Shown here: positions 26,303 through 35,097 of the stretch, piece after piece
Numbering within the stretch: the first letter of the stretch is position 1
Layout of the letters: the number at the start of each line of letters is the position of its first letter
NCBI GenBank assembly: GCA_963849305.1
Contig: CAWKGV010000022.1
Coordinates: 558,001 to 622,000, forward strand
Origin: CAWKGV01 sp963849305
Lineage (GTDB): Bacteria; Pseudomonadota; Alphaproteobacteria; Acetobacterales; Acetobacteraceae
DNA length: 64,000 nucleotides
Direction of reading: 5' to 3'
Notes under the pieces: model-generated
Databases searched by the model: none
Told to the model about the DNA's origin: nothing
The model's input: the letters and a program-made list of their open reading frames with translations, nothing else
Translations under genes and position numbers: made by a program

Positions 26303-27316
26303 ATGAAGTTCGGCGTGATGGTCCGTGGTCAGTATCCGCAGGGCGACGACATGCGGGTGCGGGCCGGGGAGGATCTGGAAACCGCGCGGCTTGCCGAGTC
26401 GCTGGGCTACGATTCGGTGGTGAAAGGCTCGCATTACAGCTCGCATCCGTTCCAGATGCTTCAGCAGGTGCCTTATCTGGCGCAGGTGGCGGCGATCGCG
26501 CCCAGGCTGCGGCTGGTGTGTGGGGTTGTCTTGCTGCCGCTGCACAAGCCGCTCGATCTCGCCGAGCAGTTGGCGACGCTCGACATCATGTGCGACGGCA
26601 AGCTGGTGCTCGGCCTGGGGCTCGGCTACCGGGAGGTAGAGTTCAAGGCGTTCGGCACCACGCACAAGGATGCGGTCCGCCGGTTCGAGGAAAATCTGGC
26701 GGCGATCCGGCGTCTCTGGACCGAGGACTTCGTCACCATGACCGGCTCGCATTTCGAGTTGGATGGGGCGAATTGCACGGTCAAGCCGATTCAGAAGCCG
26801 ATGCCGCCGGTCTGGATCGGCGCCAACGCGGACAAGGCGATCGCACGGGCCGCCCGCGTGGCTGACGCATGGTACATCAACCCGCACAACACGCTGGCGA
26901 CCGTCGAGCGGCAGCTTGATCTCTACAAACGCGCGCTGGACGCGTGCGGCAAGCCGTTCCCGGCCGAGTTTCCGATCATGCGCGAGGTATTCGTCGCGGG
27001 CTCGCGCGCGGAAGCCATCCGCCGCGCGCGGCCGTTCCTGGAGGCAAAGTATCAAGCCTATGCCGAATGGGGCCAGGACAAGGCGATGCCGGCCGGTGAC
27101 GATTTCGGCGGCGGCTTTGACGCGCTGGTACGGGACCGCTTCCTGTTCGGCTCACCGGCCGAAATCGCCGAGCAGATCGTCGGCATCAGGCGCCGGTTCG
27201 GGTGCAATTATTTCTGCGTCGGCGTCCACTGGCCGGGGATGCCGAACAGCCTCGCCTACGAACAGATGCAGATATTGGCCGAGGAGGTGTTCCCAGCGGT
27301 AACGCGGGAAACCTGA
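26303..27316 (+). CDS. LLM-class flavin-dependent oxidoreductase
   Basis: 337 residues with the luciferase-like monooxygenase barrel: 'MKFGVMVRGQYPQGDD', 'AETARLAESLGYDSVVKGSHY'-like opening (ETARLAESLGYDSV), 'GKLVLGLGLGYREVEFKAFG' and 'PPVWIGANADKAIARAARVAD'. Members use FMN or F420 to oxidise diverse small molecules. GGGAG precedes the ATG at 26303. Part of the decarboxylase/dehydrogenase cluster. Confidence 0.85.
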   Translation: MKFGVMVRGQYPQGDDMRVRAGEDLETARLAESLGYDSVVKGSHYSSHPFQMLQQVPYLAQVAAIAPRLRLVCGVVLLPLHKPLDLAEQLATLDIMCDGKLVLGLGLGYREVEFKAFGTTHKDAVRRFEENLAAIRRLWTEDFVTMTGSHFELDGANCTVKPIQKPMPPVWIGANADKAIARAARVADAWYINPHNTLATVERQLDLYKRALDACGKPFPAEFPIMREVFVAGSRAEAIRRARPFLEAKYQAYAEWGQDKAMPAGDDFGGGFDALVRDRFLFGSPAEIAEQIVGIRRRFGCNYFCVGVHWPGMPNSLAYEQMQILAEEVFPAVTRET

Positions 27317-27329
27317 TCTGGAGATCAAC

Positions 27330-28341
27330 TTGGAACAGAGGCGACTGGGTACCACGGGTCCAAAAGTAGCCATGCTGGGCCTGGGCTGCATGGGCATGTC
27401 GGACTTCTACGGCCCTGCTGACCGGGCCGAGAGCCTGGCCACGATCCACGCCGCCCTGGAAGCCGGGATCACTTTGCTCGACACCGGCGACTTCTACGGC
27501 ATGGGCCACAACGAGTTGCTAATCGGCGAGGCCCTGCGCGGCCAGAACCGGGACCGCGCGATCGTCAGCGTGAAGTTCGGCGCGCTCCGCGACCCGGGCG
27601 GCGGATGGATTGGCTACGACGCGAGGCCGGAGGCGGTGAAGAACTTCGTCGCCTACTCGCTCCAGCGCCTGGGGCTGGACCACATCGACATCTACCGCCC
27701 CGCGCGACTCGACTTGCAAGTCCCGATCGAGGAGACCGTGGGCGCGATCGTCGACTTGGTGCGGGCGGGTTACGTCCGCTACGTCGGGCTCTCGGAGGTC
27801 GGGCCGGAGACCATTCGGCGCGCCGCCGCCGTTCACCCGATATGCGACCTGCAGATATAGAGTATTCGCTGGTCTCGCGCGGGATCGAGGATGCGATCTT
27901 GCCGGCCTGCCGGGAGTTGGGCATCGGTGTCACCGCTTATGGCGTGTTGTCGCGCGGCCTGATCAGCGGTCACTGGTCGCCGGAGCGGGCGCAAGCAGGC
28001 GACTTCCGCGCGTTTAGCCCCCGGTTCCAGGCCGGCAACGTCGAGCGCAACCTGGCCCTGGTCGAGGCGCTCCGCGCCGTTGTCGACGCGAAGGGTGTGA
28101 GGTCGCGCAAGTGGCCATCGCTTGGGTGGCGGCACAGGGAACCGATATCGTCCCCCTGGTCGGCGCGCGCCGGCGCGAGCGTCTGAGCGAGGCGCTGGGC
28201 GCGGTGTCCGTTGCCCTAGGCCCCGACGACCTCGCGGCGATCGGGCGCGCGGTGCCGAAAGGGGCGGCCTCCGGCGACCGCTACCCGGCCGCCCTGATTG
28301 CGCATCTCGACAGCGAGAGGCGCCCCAGGGAAACCGGGTAA
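27330..28341 (+). pseudogene. Aldo/keto reductase, two frameshifts
   Basis: The start at 27330 (TTG) gives MEQRRLGTTGPKVAMLGLGCMGMSDFYG, a typical aldo/keto reductase opening with the catalytic Asp and Tyr in 'LLDTGDFYGMGHNE'. At about 27855 the frame ends in 'HPICDLQI' stop, while 'EYSLVSRGIED' goes on two bases over: an extra AT in an ATAT run. Near 28100 one base is missing before 'VAQVAIAWVAAQG', which runs to 28341. Read together the three frames make a complete enzyme of about 335 aa. It is last in the decarboxylase/dehydrogenase/LLM cluster. Confidence 0.8.
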
Positions 28342-28412
28342 CGGCAGCAGGGAGGGGGAGACGGGATGACCGGCTCTCCCTACCCCTATTAACGCAAGGG
28401 TCGTACTGCACA

Positions 28413-28940
28413 TTAGGTCGGCGGCGTCTCGGCCGGGGGTTCCGGGCGCTGGCGCCGCTCGTTCATGAACTCGTCGAACTCGGCCTTGTCCTTGGCAAAA
28501 CGCAGACGATCGAGAAACGCCGCGAACTCGCGCTGCTCGTCTTCAAGCCGACGCAGTGTGTCGGTGCGGTACTGATCGAAAGCGCGATTGCCGCTCGAAG
28601 GCGCGGTGCGCTCCTCCCCACAGAAGCTCCGCCATCCGGACCGCGGACCCGACCAGCCCGACCCACGCTCACTCCATCCGTTCGCCTGGCCTTCCCTTCG
28701 GGCGCCATGCCGGCGATAACCTTTGCACCCCATGCGTCCACTCCCGATCAAGAACAACAGGACAGCGAGTCCGATCGGCCACCAAGCGATGAAGCCAAGG
28801 ATCATGATCGCTATCCAGAGCGGCCTGCCGCCGAACGGCAGGCGCTCCAACGCCTCGCCGATCCATCCCGGGCCGCCTCCGCCCGGCCCAGGCCCCCAAA
28901 CCGGCATTCCGTAGGGTTCGTGAGTTGCCGTGTTCGTCAT
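28413..28940 (-). CDS. DUF2852 membrane protein
   Basis: Small alphaproteobacterial protein with one or two membrane segments ('PLWIAIMILGFIAWWPIGLAVLLFLIG') followed by a Gly/Arg/Ser-rich linker and a conserved C-terminal helix 'NRAFDQYRTDTLRRLEDEQ' and 'FAAFLDRLRFAKDKAEFDEF'. This is the DUF2852 pattern; function unknown. The start is uncertain: an ATG at 28967 is in frame but falls in a palindromic site, so 28940 is preferred although its Shine-Dalgarno spacing is short. It follows a TetR gene on the same strand. Confidence 0.75.
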   Translation of the reverse strand: MTNTATHEPYGMPVWGPGPGGGGPGWIGEALERLPFGGRPLWIAIMILGFIAWWPIGLAVLLFLIGSGRMGCKGYRRHGARREGQANGWSERGSGWSGPRSGWRSFCGEERTAPSSGNRAFDQYRTDTLRRLEDEQREFAAFLDRLRFAKDKAEFDEFMNERRQRPEPPAETPPT

Positions 28941-28950
28941 ATGCCTCACC

Positions 28951-28969
28951 ATGTGAATGTAAGACACAT
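28951..28969. promoter_or_regulatory. Interrupted palindrome ATGTG-N9-CACAT
   Basis: Between the TetR gene and DUF2852 the DNA reads ATGTG, nine bases, CACAT, with AATGTAAG inside. Size and form fit a TetR-type operator, and the TetR gene ends 49 bp away, but binding is only inferred. Confidence 0.3.
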
Positions 28970-29017
28970 TTACTTATGGGCGTGTCCTGGCGCCCGGTCA
29001 AGGCGGACAGCATGCGA

Positions 29018-29671
29018 TCACGGTTCGTTGTCCGGCGGCGCGCCGCCCGCCAGCCCAAGGCCCCGCAAGTAGATCAGCACGCCGGCTTCCAGCAATTCCT
29101 CCGGCGCCATCGGCAATGTTCTGCGCGTCCGGTCCGGCCGACAGAACAGCGCGGCGATGCCGTGCGACAGCGCCCAGACATGCAGTGCCACCATCAGCGC
29201 CGGGGGACGGCTCGGCTTGGGCAGTTGCGCGGTCAGGTGTTCGGCGGCATGACGTAGCGGGCCGAATGCCCGATCGGCCGCGGCGGCAAGCAGCGGATAG
29301 GCATCGCTGGCGATCCCGGTCTCGAACATAGCCGCGTAGTAGGCCGGCTCGGTGCGGGCGAAGCCAAGATAGGCGCGGCCAAGCGCCTCGAACGCGGCGG
29401 ACGGATTGGGCCGGCCATCGTTCCAGGCGGCGGCCAGTGAGTCAGCCAGTCGGTTGAACCCCCGCAACGCCACTTCAGCCAGCAGCGCCTCGGAGTCGCG
29501 GAAGTGGCGATAAGGTGCGGCGGGGCTGACGCCAGCCAGCCGCGCCGCCTCAGCGATGGTGAAGCCGGCTGGCCCCTTTTCGGCAATCAGCGCCAGCGTG
29601 GCGTCGATCAGCGCCTCGCGCAGGTTGCCGTGATGGTAGCCGCGCCGCGCGGCGCGATTCGACCACGTCAT
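29018..29671 (-). CDS. TetR/AcrR-family transcriptional regulator
   Basis: 217 residues. The N-terminal helix-turn-helix is 'YHHGNLREALIDATLALIAEKG' followed by 'AEAARLAGVSPAAPYRHFRD', the classic TetR DNA-binding domain (about 10-60). The C-terminal ligand domain ('WALSHGIAALF') is of the TetR_C_33/WHG type. Both neighbours, DUF2852 downstream and Uma2, share its strand, so the nearest target may be DUF2852 or itself. Confidence 0.85.
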   Translation of the reverse strand: MTWSNRAARRGYHHGNLREALIDATLALIAEKGPAGFTIAEAARLAGVSPAAPYRHFRDSEALLAEVALRGFNRLADSLAAAWNDGRPNPSAAFEALGRAYLGFARTEPAYYAAMFETGIASDAYPLLAAAADRAFGPLRHAAEHLTAQLPKPSRPPALMVALHVWALSHGIAALFCRPDRTRRTLPMAPEELLEAGVLIYLRGLGLAGGAPPDNEP

Positions 29672-29731
29672 GTTAGGGCATATTACATCAGGTGCGCCGC
29701 AAGGGCGACCTCCGGCCGACCCTTTCGAACG

Positions 29732-30298
29732 TCACCCTTCGGCCGCGGAGTCCAACTCCAGATCCGCATAAGCTTCAGCTAGCGGCATCTCGACGCCAAT
29801 CTCGGGCATCGAAAGCACGCCGTCAGCGGTCAGGGTGGAGCGGACCCAGCGGTTGCCATCGCGTTCATAGATTTCGGCTGCGATGGCGTCCTGCTCCAGC
29901 AGGACGTAACGGAGGACGCTCGGTGCTGCCTCGTATTCGCGGTTCTTCTCGATCCGGTCTGTCCGGAGCGTGCTGGAGCTCAGGATTTCGAACACGACCA
30001 CCGGATCGGTGATCTCGGTGGCGGCATTGGGAACGGGCGAGCAGACCACCATCACATCCGGGTAACGGACCGTGTGCGCAAGCCTCAGCTTCAGGTTCTC
30101 GGCGAACACGCGACAACGCCCGCGCAGCCGATCGCGTAGCGCGGAAGATAGATTGCCGACGATGAGGTTGTGCGCGACCGTCCCGCCTACCATCGCGCAA
30201 GGCTCGAAGCCGTCGAACTCCCAGCGATACTCCTGGTGGTTCTCCCAGCCCAGGAACTCCTCGACCGACATACTAGGACGGCGCAGGACGACGTTCAT
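29732..30298 (-). CDS. Uma2-family (DUF820) PD-(D/E)XK protein
   Basis: 188 residues of the Uma2 family: 'YRWEFDGFEPCAMVGGTVAHN', 'FAENLKLRLAHTVRYPDVMVVC' with the PDxxV acidic site, 'DPVVVFEILSSSTLRTDR' (ExxS) and 'EYEAAPSVLRYVLLEQD'. The fold is that of a nuclease and members are abundant in cyanobacteria and some alphaproteobacteria; biological role unknown. Alone, with no partner gene. Confidence 0.8.
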   Translation of the reverse strand: MNVVLRRPSMSVEEFLGWENHQEYRWEFDGFEPCAMVGGTVAHNLIVGNLSSALRDRLRGRCRVFAENLKLRLAHTVRYPDVMVVCSPVPNAATEITDPVVVFEILSSSTLRTDRIEKNREYEAAPSVLRYVLLEQDAIAAEIYERDGNRWVRSTLTADGVLSMPEIGVEMPLAEAYADLELDSAAEG

Positions 30299-30356
30299 GG
30301 CAATCCTCTCGGGCGCACCCTGACCGCCAATCTAGGCGTCACGGCGGCGGAATGCA

Positions 30357-30821
30357 TCATCCCCGGCCACGATACGGGGGCACCTCCTGCGGCGGCACCC
30401 AGGCGCCTTCGGGGGGCGGACCAGTGTGCCAGAACACGTCGATCGGGATTCCACCGCGCGGGTACCAATAGGCGCCGATGCGCAGCCAAACCGGATCAAG
30501 CAGGCCGGTCAGGCGCTCGGCGATCTGAATGGTGCAGGCCTCGTGAAAGGCGCCGTGGTTGCGGAAGCTGTGCAGGAACAGCTTCAGCGACTTGCTCTCC
30601 ACGATCCAGTCGCGGGCGATGATGTCGATGACTATGTGCGCGAAGTCCGGCTGGCCGGTCAGCGGGCAGAGCGAGGTGAACTCGGGGCAGGTGAACCGTG
30701 TCACGAACGGCTTGCCGGGCGCCGGGTTGGGCACGCGCTCCAGCTTCGCCTGTTCGGGCGAGGACGGTAGTGGCGTCGAGCGGCCGAGCTGGGTAAGGCG
30801 GGGGTAGTCCTGAGCGGTCAT
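30357..30821 (-). CDS. queF: NADPH-dependent 7-cyano-7-deazaguanine reductase
   Basis: 154 residues from ATG 30821, which overlaps the tgt stop (ATGA); an in-frame upstream codon is rejected for that reason. QueF reduces preQ0 to preQ1 in queuosine synthesis. Catalytic Cys52 and Asp59 are in 'SLCPLTGQPDF' and the NADPH/substrate motif is 'IVESKSLKLFLHSFRN'. Size and motifs match the short (YkvM-type) QueF. Third gene of queA-tgt-queF. Confidence 0.93.
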   Translation of the reverse strand: MTAQDYPRLTQLGRSTPLPSSPEQAKLERVPNPAPGKPFVTRFTCPEFTSLCPLTGQPDFAHIVIDIIARDWIVESKSLKLFLHSFRNHGAFHEACTIQIAERLTGLLDPVWLRIGAYWYPRGGIPIDVFWHTGPPPEGAWVPPQEVPPYRGRG

Positions 30822-31939
30822 GTCGGCTCCTCGGCGGCGGCCCAATCTGCGCGCAGCTCGGCGGCGTGGGCGGCGAGCCGCCCGGCCCGGATCGCGTCAC
30901 GCAAACCGCGCATCAGATCCTGATAGTAGGTGAGATTGTGCCAGGTCAGGAGCATTGGCCCCAGCATCTCGTCGGCCTTGAACAAATGGTGCAAATAGGC
31001 GCGGGCGTGCCGGGCGCAGCCGGGGCAGCGGCAGGCCGGGTCGAGCTGGGCCGGATCGTCGGCGAAGCGGGCGTTGCGCAGGTTCAGCACGCCGCGCGCC
31101 GTGTAGGCGCGGGCCATCCGACCGGAGCGCGTGGGCAGCACGCAGTCGAATAGGTCGATCCCGCGCGCGACCGCGCCAACGATGTCGTCCGGCGAGCCAA
31201 CCCCCATCAGGTACCGCGGCTGGTCGGGGGGCAGTAGCGGCACGGTGGCGTCGAGCACGGCGAACATCGCGGTTTGGCCCTCGCCGACGGCGAGCCCGCC
31301 GATGGCGTAGCCATCGAAGCCGATCCCGATCATGCCGGCGGCGGAGGCGGCGCGTAGGTCGGGATGCACGCCGCCTTGCGCGATGCCGAACAGCCCGTAG
31401 CCGGGTCGGGGCATGAAGGCGTCCTTCGAGCGTGCGGCCCAGCGCAGCGAGAGCTGCATCGAGGCGGCGACATCGGTCTTGGTCGCGGGGAAGGGCGTGC
31501 ATTCGTCCAGCACCATGCTGATCGTTGTGTCGAGCTGGTGCTGGATTTCGATCGCGCGCGCCGGGGTGATGCGATGGGTCGAGCCGTCGATATGCGACTG
31601 GAAGGTGACGCCGTCCGCGTCGAGCTTGCGCAGCTTGGCGAGCGACATGACCTGGAAGCCGCCCGAATCAGTCAGGATCGGGCCGGGCCAGTCCATCATT
31701 CGGTGTAGCCCGCCGAGGGCGGCGACGCGCTCGGCCCCGGGGCGGAGCATCAGGTGATACGTGTTGCCGAGCACGATCCGTGCGCCGGTTTCGCGTACCG
31801 CGTCGGCGGTCATGGCCTTCACCGTTCCGGCGGTGCCCACGGGCATGAAGGCGGGCGTTTCCACGACGCCATGCGCGGTTTCAAGCAGGCCGGCGCGGGC
31901 GGCGCCGTCGGTGGCTCGCGTCTCGTAGCGGAACTTCAT
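30818..31939 (-). CDS. tgt: Queuine/preQ1 tRNA-ribosyltransferase
   Basis: 373 residues. TGT exchanges guanine-34 for preQ1 in tRNAs with GUN anticodons. General acid Asp in 'ILTDSGGFQVMSLAKL', nucleophile region 'YLMGVGSPDDIVGAVARGID', and zinc site 'CRCPGCARHARAYLHHLF'. Start ATG overlaps the queA stop (ATGA). Full length. Confidence 0.94.
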   Translation of the reverse strand: MKFRYETRATDGAARAGLLETAHGVVETPAFMPVGTAGTVKAMTADAVRETGARIVLGNTYHLMLRPGAERVAALGGLHRMMDWPGPILTDSGGFQVMSLAKLRKLDADGVTFQSHIDGSTHRITPARAIEIQHQLDTTISMVLDECTPFPATKTDVAASMQLSLRWAARSKDAFMPRPGYGLFGIAQGGVHPDLRAASAAGMIGIGFDGYAIGGLAVGEGQTAMFAVLDATVPLLPPDQPRYLMGVGSPDDIVGAVARGIDLFDCVLPTRSGRMARAYTARGVLNLRNARFADDPAQLDPACRCPGCARHARAYLHHLFKADEMLGPMLLTWHNLTYYQDLMRGLRDAIRAGRLAAHAAELRADWAAAEEPT

Positions 31940-32970
31940 GCGCGGCTCAGAAAAGTGGCATCGCCGTAGGAGTAGAAGCGATAGCCGCTGGCGATGGCAT
32001 GGGCATAGGAGGCGTGCATCCGGGCGGTGCCGGCGAAGGCGCAGGCCAGCATGAACAGCGTCGAGCGCGGCAGGTGGAAGTTGGTCAACAGCAGATCGAC
32101 CGCGCGGAAGCGATAGCCCGGCAGGATGAACAGCTCGGTCTCGCCCGCGAACGGTTGGATCGTGCCGTCGGGCTGGGCAGCGCTCTCCAGCAGACGCAGC
32201 GAGGTGGTGCCGATCGCGACCACCCGCCCGCCCGAGCGCCGCGTTGCATTGATCGCCGCGGCGGCCTGCGCGTCGATCTGGCCGTGCTCGGCGTGCAGGC
32301 GGTGCGCCGTAACATCCTCCGTGCGGACAGGCAGGAAGGTGCCGGCTCCCACATGCAGCGTGACCGCGACCCTGCGGACCTTGCGTGCATCGAGGGCGGC
32401 GAGCAGGGCCGGAGTGAAGTGCAGCCCGGCGGTCGGCGCCGCGACCGCGCCGGGCCGACGGGCGAAGATGGTCTGGTAGTCTCGCGCGTCCTCCGGCAGC
32501 GGGCCAGCGGGGCGGCCTATGTAGGGCGGCAGTGCCAGAGCGCCCGCGCGGTTCAGCGCGGCGGCGAAAGCCGTGCCGGCGAGGTTGAACGCGAGCGCCA
32601 CACCGCCGTCGGGGTCACGCGCCTGGACGATCGCGGTCAGTTCCGTGGCGCCGTCGAAGTCGAGCCGGTCGCCGGCGCGCAGCCGGCGCGCGTTACGGGC
32701 GAGCACGTGCCACGTGCCATCGGGCAGGAGGCGGTCCAGCGTGATGCCGATTCGCGCCGTCCCGCGCCTGGCCGAGAGTTGGGCCGGGATGACGCGCGTA
32801 TCGTTGCAGACCATGACGTCGCCGGGCCGCAGCAGTCCGGGCAGGTCGCGCACCATGTGATCCCGCGGCGGCTCGCCCACGACCAGCAGCCGGGCCGCGT
32901 CGCGCGGCCTCGCCGGATGCTGGGCGATCAGCTCCGGGGGGAGGTCGAAATCGAACTCGGCGACACCCAT
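31936..32970 (-). CDS. queA: tRNA preQ1(34) S-adenosylmethionine ribosyltransferase-isomerase
   Basis: Makes epoxyqueuosine in tRNA by moving the ribosyl part of SAM onto preQ1. Begins MGVAEFDFDLPPELIAQHPA at 32970; an upstream in-frame ATG at 33024 would add 18 poorly conserved residues. Motifs: 'RDAARLLVV', 'VMVCNDTRVIPAQL', 'AAPTAGLHFT', 'LHVGAGTF', 'NFHLPRSTLFMLACAFAG'. 344 aa. First gene of the queuosine operon; the final step gene queG/queH is not in the window. Confidence 0.93.
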   Translation of the reverse strand: MGVAEFDFDLPPELIAQHPARPRDAARLLVVGEPPRDHMVRDLPGLLRPGDVMVCNDTRVIPAQLSARRGTARIGITLDRLLPDGTWHVLARNARRLRAGDRLDFDGATELTAIVQARDPDGGVALAFNLAGTAFAAALNRAGALALPPYIGRPAGPLPEDARDYQTIFARRPGAVAAPTAGLHFTPALLAALDARKVRRVAVTLHVGAGTFLPVRTEDVTAHRLHAEHGQIDAQAAAAINATRRSGGRVVAIGTTSLRLLESAAQPDGTIQPFAGETELFILPGYRFRAVDLLLTNFHLPRSTLFMLACAFAGTARMHASYAHAIASGYRFYSYGDATFLSRA

Positions 32971-33080
32971 GCCGGCGATGTGGGGAGCGGCGACGGACGC
33001 ACCAGTTCGGCCCAGGCTTGGCATGGCACGCGCGGCGGTTCATGGTCGGGCTATAACCGTCCAAAAAAGGGAGGAACACC

Positions 33081-33560
33081 ATGGCTCGAAGGCCGCTCGC
33101 CGCCGCTGTTTCGGCGGCGTTAATGATCACCTTGGTGGCCGGCACGGCATCCGCTCAGCTCATTGAGAAGAAGGCGTTGTCGCTCGCCGAAGCGAAGCGG
33201 ATCGCTGCGGGCGCCGAGGCCGCGGCAACGAAGGACAAGCTCACGGATTGCATCGCGATCGTCGATGACGGCGGATACGTCGTCTATCTGGAGACAATCG
33301 ATGAGACGCAGCGCGGCAGCATCGCGACGGCGATCGCGAAGGCCCGCTCCGCTGTCCTCTACAAGCGCCCGACCAAGGTGTTCGAGGACGCGGTCGCGAA
33401 AGGCAGAACCGCGCTCCTGCGGCTCCCCGGAGCCTTGCCCATAGAAGGCGGTATCCCGCTAATGGCGGAGGGTAAGGTGATCGGCGCGATCGGGGTCAGC
33501 GGCGGCACGGCGGCCCAGGACGGGCAGATCGCCCAGGCGGGAGCGAGCCAGATGAAGTGA
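33081..33560 (+). CDS. GlcG/HbpS family haem-binding-type protein, secreted
   Basis: 159 residues. Signal peptide MARRPLAAAVSAALMITLVAGTASA with cleavage after ASA. The mature part is DUF336/GlcG-like: 'LSLAEAKRIAAGAEAAA', 'CIAIVDDGGYVVYLETID', 'LPGALPIEGGIPLMAEGKVIG'-like end and 'AIGVSGG'. Related proteins bind haem or are linked to glycolate metabolism. GGGAGG lies before the ATG. Divergent from queA. Confidence 0.8.
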   Translation: MARRPLAAAVSAALMITLVAGTASAQLIEKKALSLAEAKRIAAGAEAAATKDKLTDCIAIVDDGGYVVYLETIDETQRGSIATAIAKARSAVLYKRPTKVFEDAVAKGRTALLRLPGALPIEGGIPLMAEGKVIGAIGVSGGTAAQDGQIAQAGASQMK

Positions 33561-33637
33561 GCCCATGTCCCACCCCTGGCATCACGCCTACCGCGAGCCC
33601 ACATTCGCTCGCAAATCGATCAAGGACCGAGGGCCTC

Positions 33638-34069
33638 GTGCAACGGAACACCATCGCGCTGGTTTGGCTGGGCGGTATCCTGCTCGCGGCCTTGCTCTAT
33701 TTGAGCGGGCCCGCGCATTTCATCAACGCGACCATTGCCGTGATCGACCGCCTGCAATGGGCGCTCGCGGGCTGGGTCGGCTTCATCACCGTGCAGGCGT
33801 TCGACCTGGTGCGGGCGGCCGCTATTGCCCTGTTCGCCGTGTTCCTGGTGCTCGGGATCATCGCCTCCCAGCGTGGTCGCGGCAGTGGCATGATCGGGGT
33901 GACGGTGCTGTTCATCGGCCTGACCGCACTCGGGGGTTATCAGTCGCGGTTCTGCTGGTCTGTGGCACTGCTGGTGGCGGGCGCCGGGGCGGTCAGCATG
34001 ACGCAGCGGCTGCTCGGCGCTTCGTCCCGCGCGCCCTGGCGGATGGGCGAATCGCGTCGCGGCGCCTGA
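33638..34069 (+). CDS. Small polytopic membrane protein, unknown function
   Basis: About 143 residues from a GTG at 33638 (MQRNTIALVWLGGILLAALL), chosen because the first membrane segment starts there; a longer in-frame start at 33557 adds a non-conserved tail. Four hydrophobic segments are visible (about 5-20, 33-45, 47-70, 78-115). No family recognised. It follows the GlcG/HbpS gene and converges with the VUT transporter gene. Confidence 0.55.
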   Translation: MQRNTIALVWLGGILLAALLYLSGPAHFINATIAVIDRLQWALAGWVGFITVQAFDLVRAAAIALFAVFLVLGIIASQRGRGSGMIGVTVLFIGLTALGGYQSRFCWSVALLVAGAGAVSMTQRLLGASSRAPWRMGESRRGA

Positions 34070-34073
34070 CTCC

Positions 34074-34598
34074 TCATGCCGGGGTCGGAGCGATCCGGCG
34101 CAACAGGCGGATAAACGGCGTGCTCACCAGCACGGCCCACAGCTTGCCGACGATCTGACCGGCCAGGAAATGCAGGCTGCCAAAAGCGAGTGCCAGGAAG
34201 GCGATCGAGTCCACCGTCAGCCCCACGCAGGCCGAGGCGAGAACCGCGAGCAGCAGCCGCCGGCGTTGCAGGGGCGTATAGACGGCGAAATCGGCCAGCT
34301 CGCTCAATAGGAACGCGACCCCCGAAGCGAGCACGAGCGCTCCCGGCGCGACCAGCACCGAGAGCAGGGTGCCCGCGATGATCGCCGCCAGTCCGCAGAG
34401 AACGCCGAGGCATCGCTGGACCACGTCGCGCAGCACCAGCGCCGCGCCGACCGTCACCACGCCCGACGGCGCGAGCAGACCCGGCGCCACCGGAACCAGA
34501 CACGGGCCGCCGAGCGGGCAAACGGTGCCGATATGGCCGATCATCCAATTGGCCAGCGGCACGAGCCCGAGAAAGCCAGCGAAGGCGAGCCAGCCCAC
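34074..34598 (-). CDS. VUT-family transporter, likely queuosine precursor uptake
   Basis: Six or so membrane segments and the VUT_1/YhhQ signature 'APSGVVTVGAALVLRDVVQR'. YhhQ-type proteins import preQ0/preQ1. Genomic proximity to queA-tgt-queF (1.1 kb away) supports that substrate. Start: a GTG at 34598 (VGWLAFAGFLGL) is preferred; an in-frame TTG at 34637 would lie inside a large hairpin repeat. About 174 aa, slightly short for the family. Confidence 0.75.
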   Translation of the reverse strand: MGWLAFAGFLGLVPLANWMIGHIGTVCPLGGPCLVPVAPGLLAPSGVVTVGAALVLRDVVQRCLGVLCGLAAIIAGTLLSVLVAPGALVLASGVAFLLSELADFAVYTPLQRRRLLLAVLASACVGLTVDSIAFLALAFGSLHFLAGQIVGKLWAVLVSTPFIRLLRRIAPTPA

Positions 34599-34624
34599 AT
34601 ATCGTGCTTGACCCCTCCGCCCGG

Positions 34625-34683
34625 CCCCCTCCCGCAAGGCTTGCCCACGGGCCAGCCTCCGGCTGGACCCGTGGGGGAGGGGG
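34625..34683. repeat. Long GC-rich hairpin (dispersed-repeat type or terminator)
   Basis: Nested inverted repeat: outer arms CCCCCTCC (34625-34632) and GGAGGGGG (34676-34683); inner arms CCCACGGGCCAGCC (34644-34657) and GGCTGG-A-CCCGTGGG (61-75 of the same line) around a TCC loop. Such hairpins occur as dispersed intergenic repeats in these genomes. It lies downstream of the VOC gene and could end its transcript. Confidence 0.55.
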
Positions 34684-34692
34684 GACAGATAC

Positions 34693-35097
34693 TTAGCGCG
34701 GCAGATAGGAGGCGATCTCGATCAGGTTGCCGTCCGGGTCGCGGCAATAGACCGAACGCATCGCCCCGAGCGCCCCGGTCCGCTGCACCGGCCCCTCCAG
34801 CACCGCCACGCGGCAATCGTGCAGATGCGCGATGACGTCCTCCGGCCCGACCGCGGCGACGAAGCAGAGATCAGCCGAACCTGGACCGTCGTTCACCCCT
34901 GTTGGCCACGTGCCGGGATCGGCCTCCGCCGGGCGGACATTGATCTTCTGGCCACCGAACTTCAGCGCGGTGCGCCGGGCGGGACCGAACTCCTCGCGTT
35001 CCATGCCAAGCACGCGCTGGTACCAGGCGGCGGTGATCTCCACGTCCGCCACGTTCAGCACGATGTGGTCGATCCGATCGACGGTGAAGCGCATCAC
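34693..35097 (-). CDS. VOC-family (glyoxalase-like) protein
   Basis: 134 residues of one vicinal-oxygen-chelate domain pair: 'DRIDHIVLNVADVEITAAWYQRVLGM', 'LKFGGQKINVR', and 'SVYCRDPDGNLIEIASYL', where His and the final Glu are metal ligands. Close to the VOC virulence-type subgroup; substrate unknown. A GTG at 35097 or the adjacent ATG at 35094 may start it. Confidence 0.82.
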   Translation of the reverse strand: MMRFTVDRIDHIVLNVADVEITAAWYQRVLGMEREEFGPARRTALKFGGQKINVRPAEADPGTWPTGVNDGPGSADLCFVAAVGPEDVIAHLHDCRVAVLEGPVQRTGALGAMRSVYCRDPDGNLIEIASYLPR

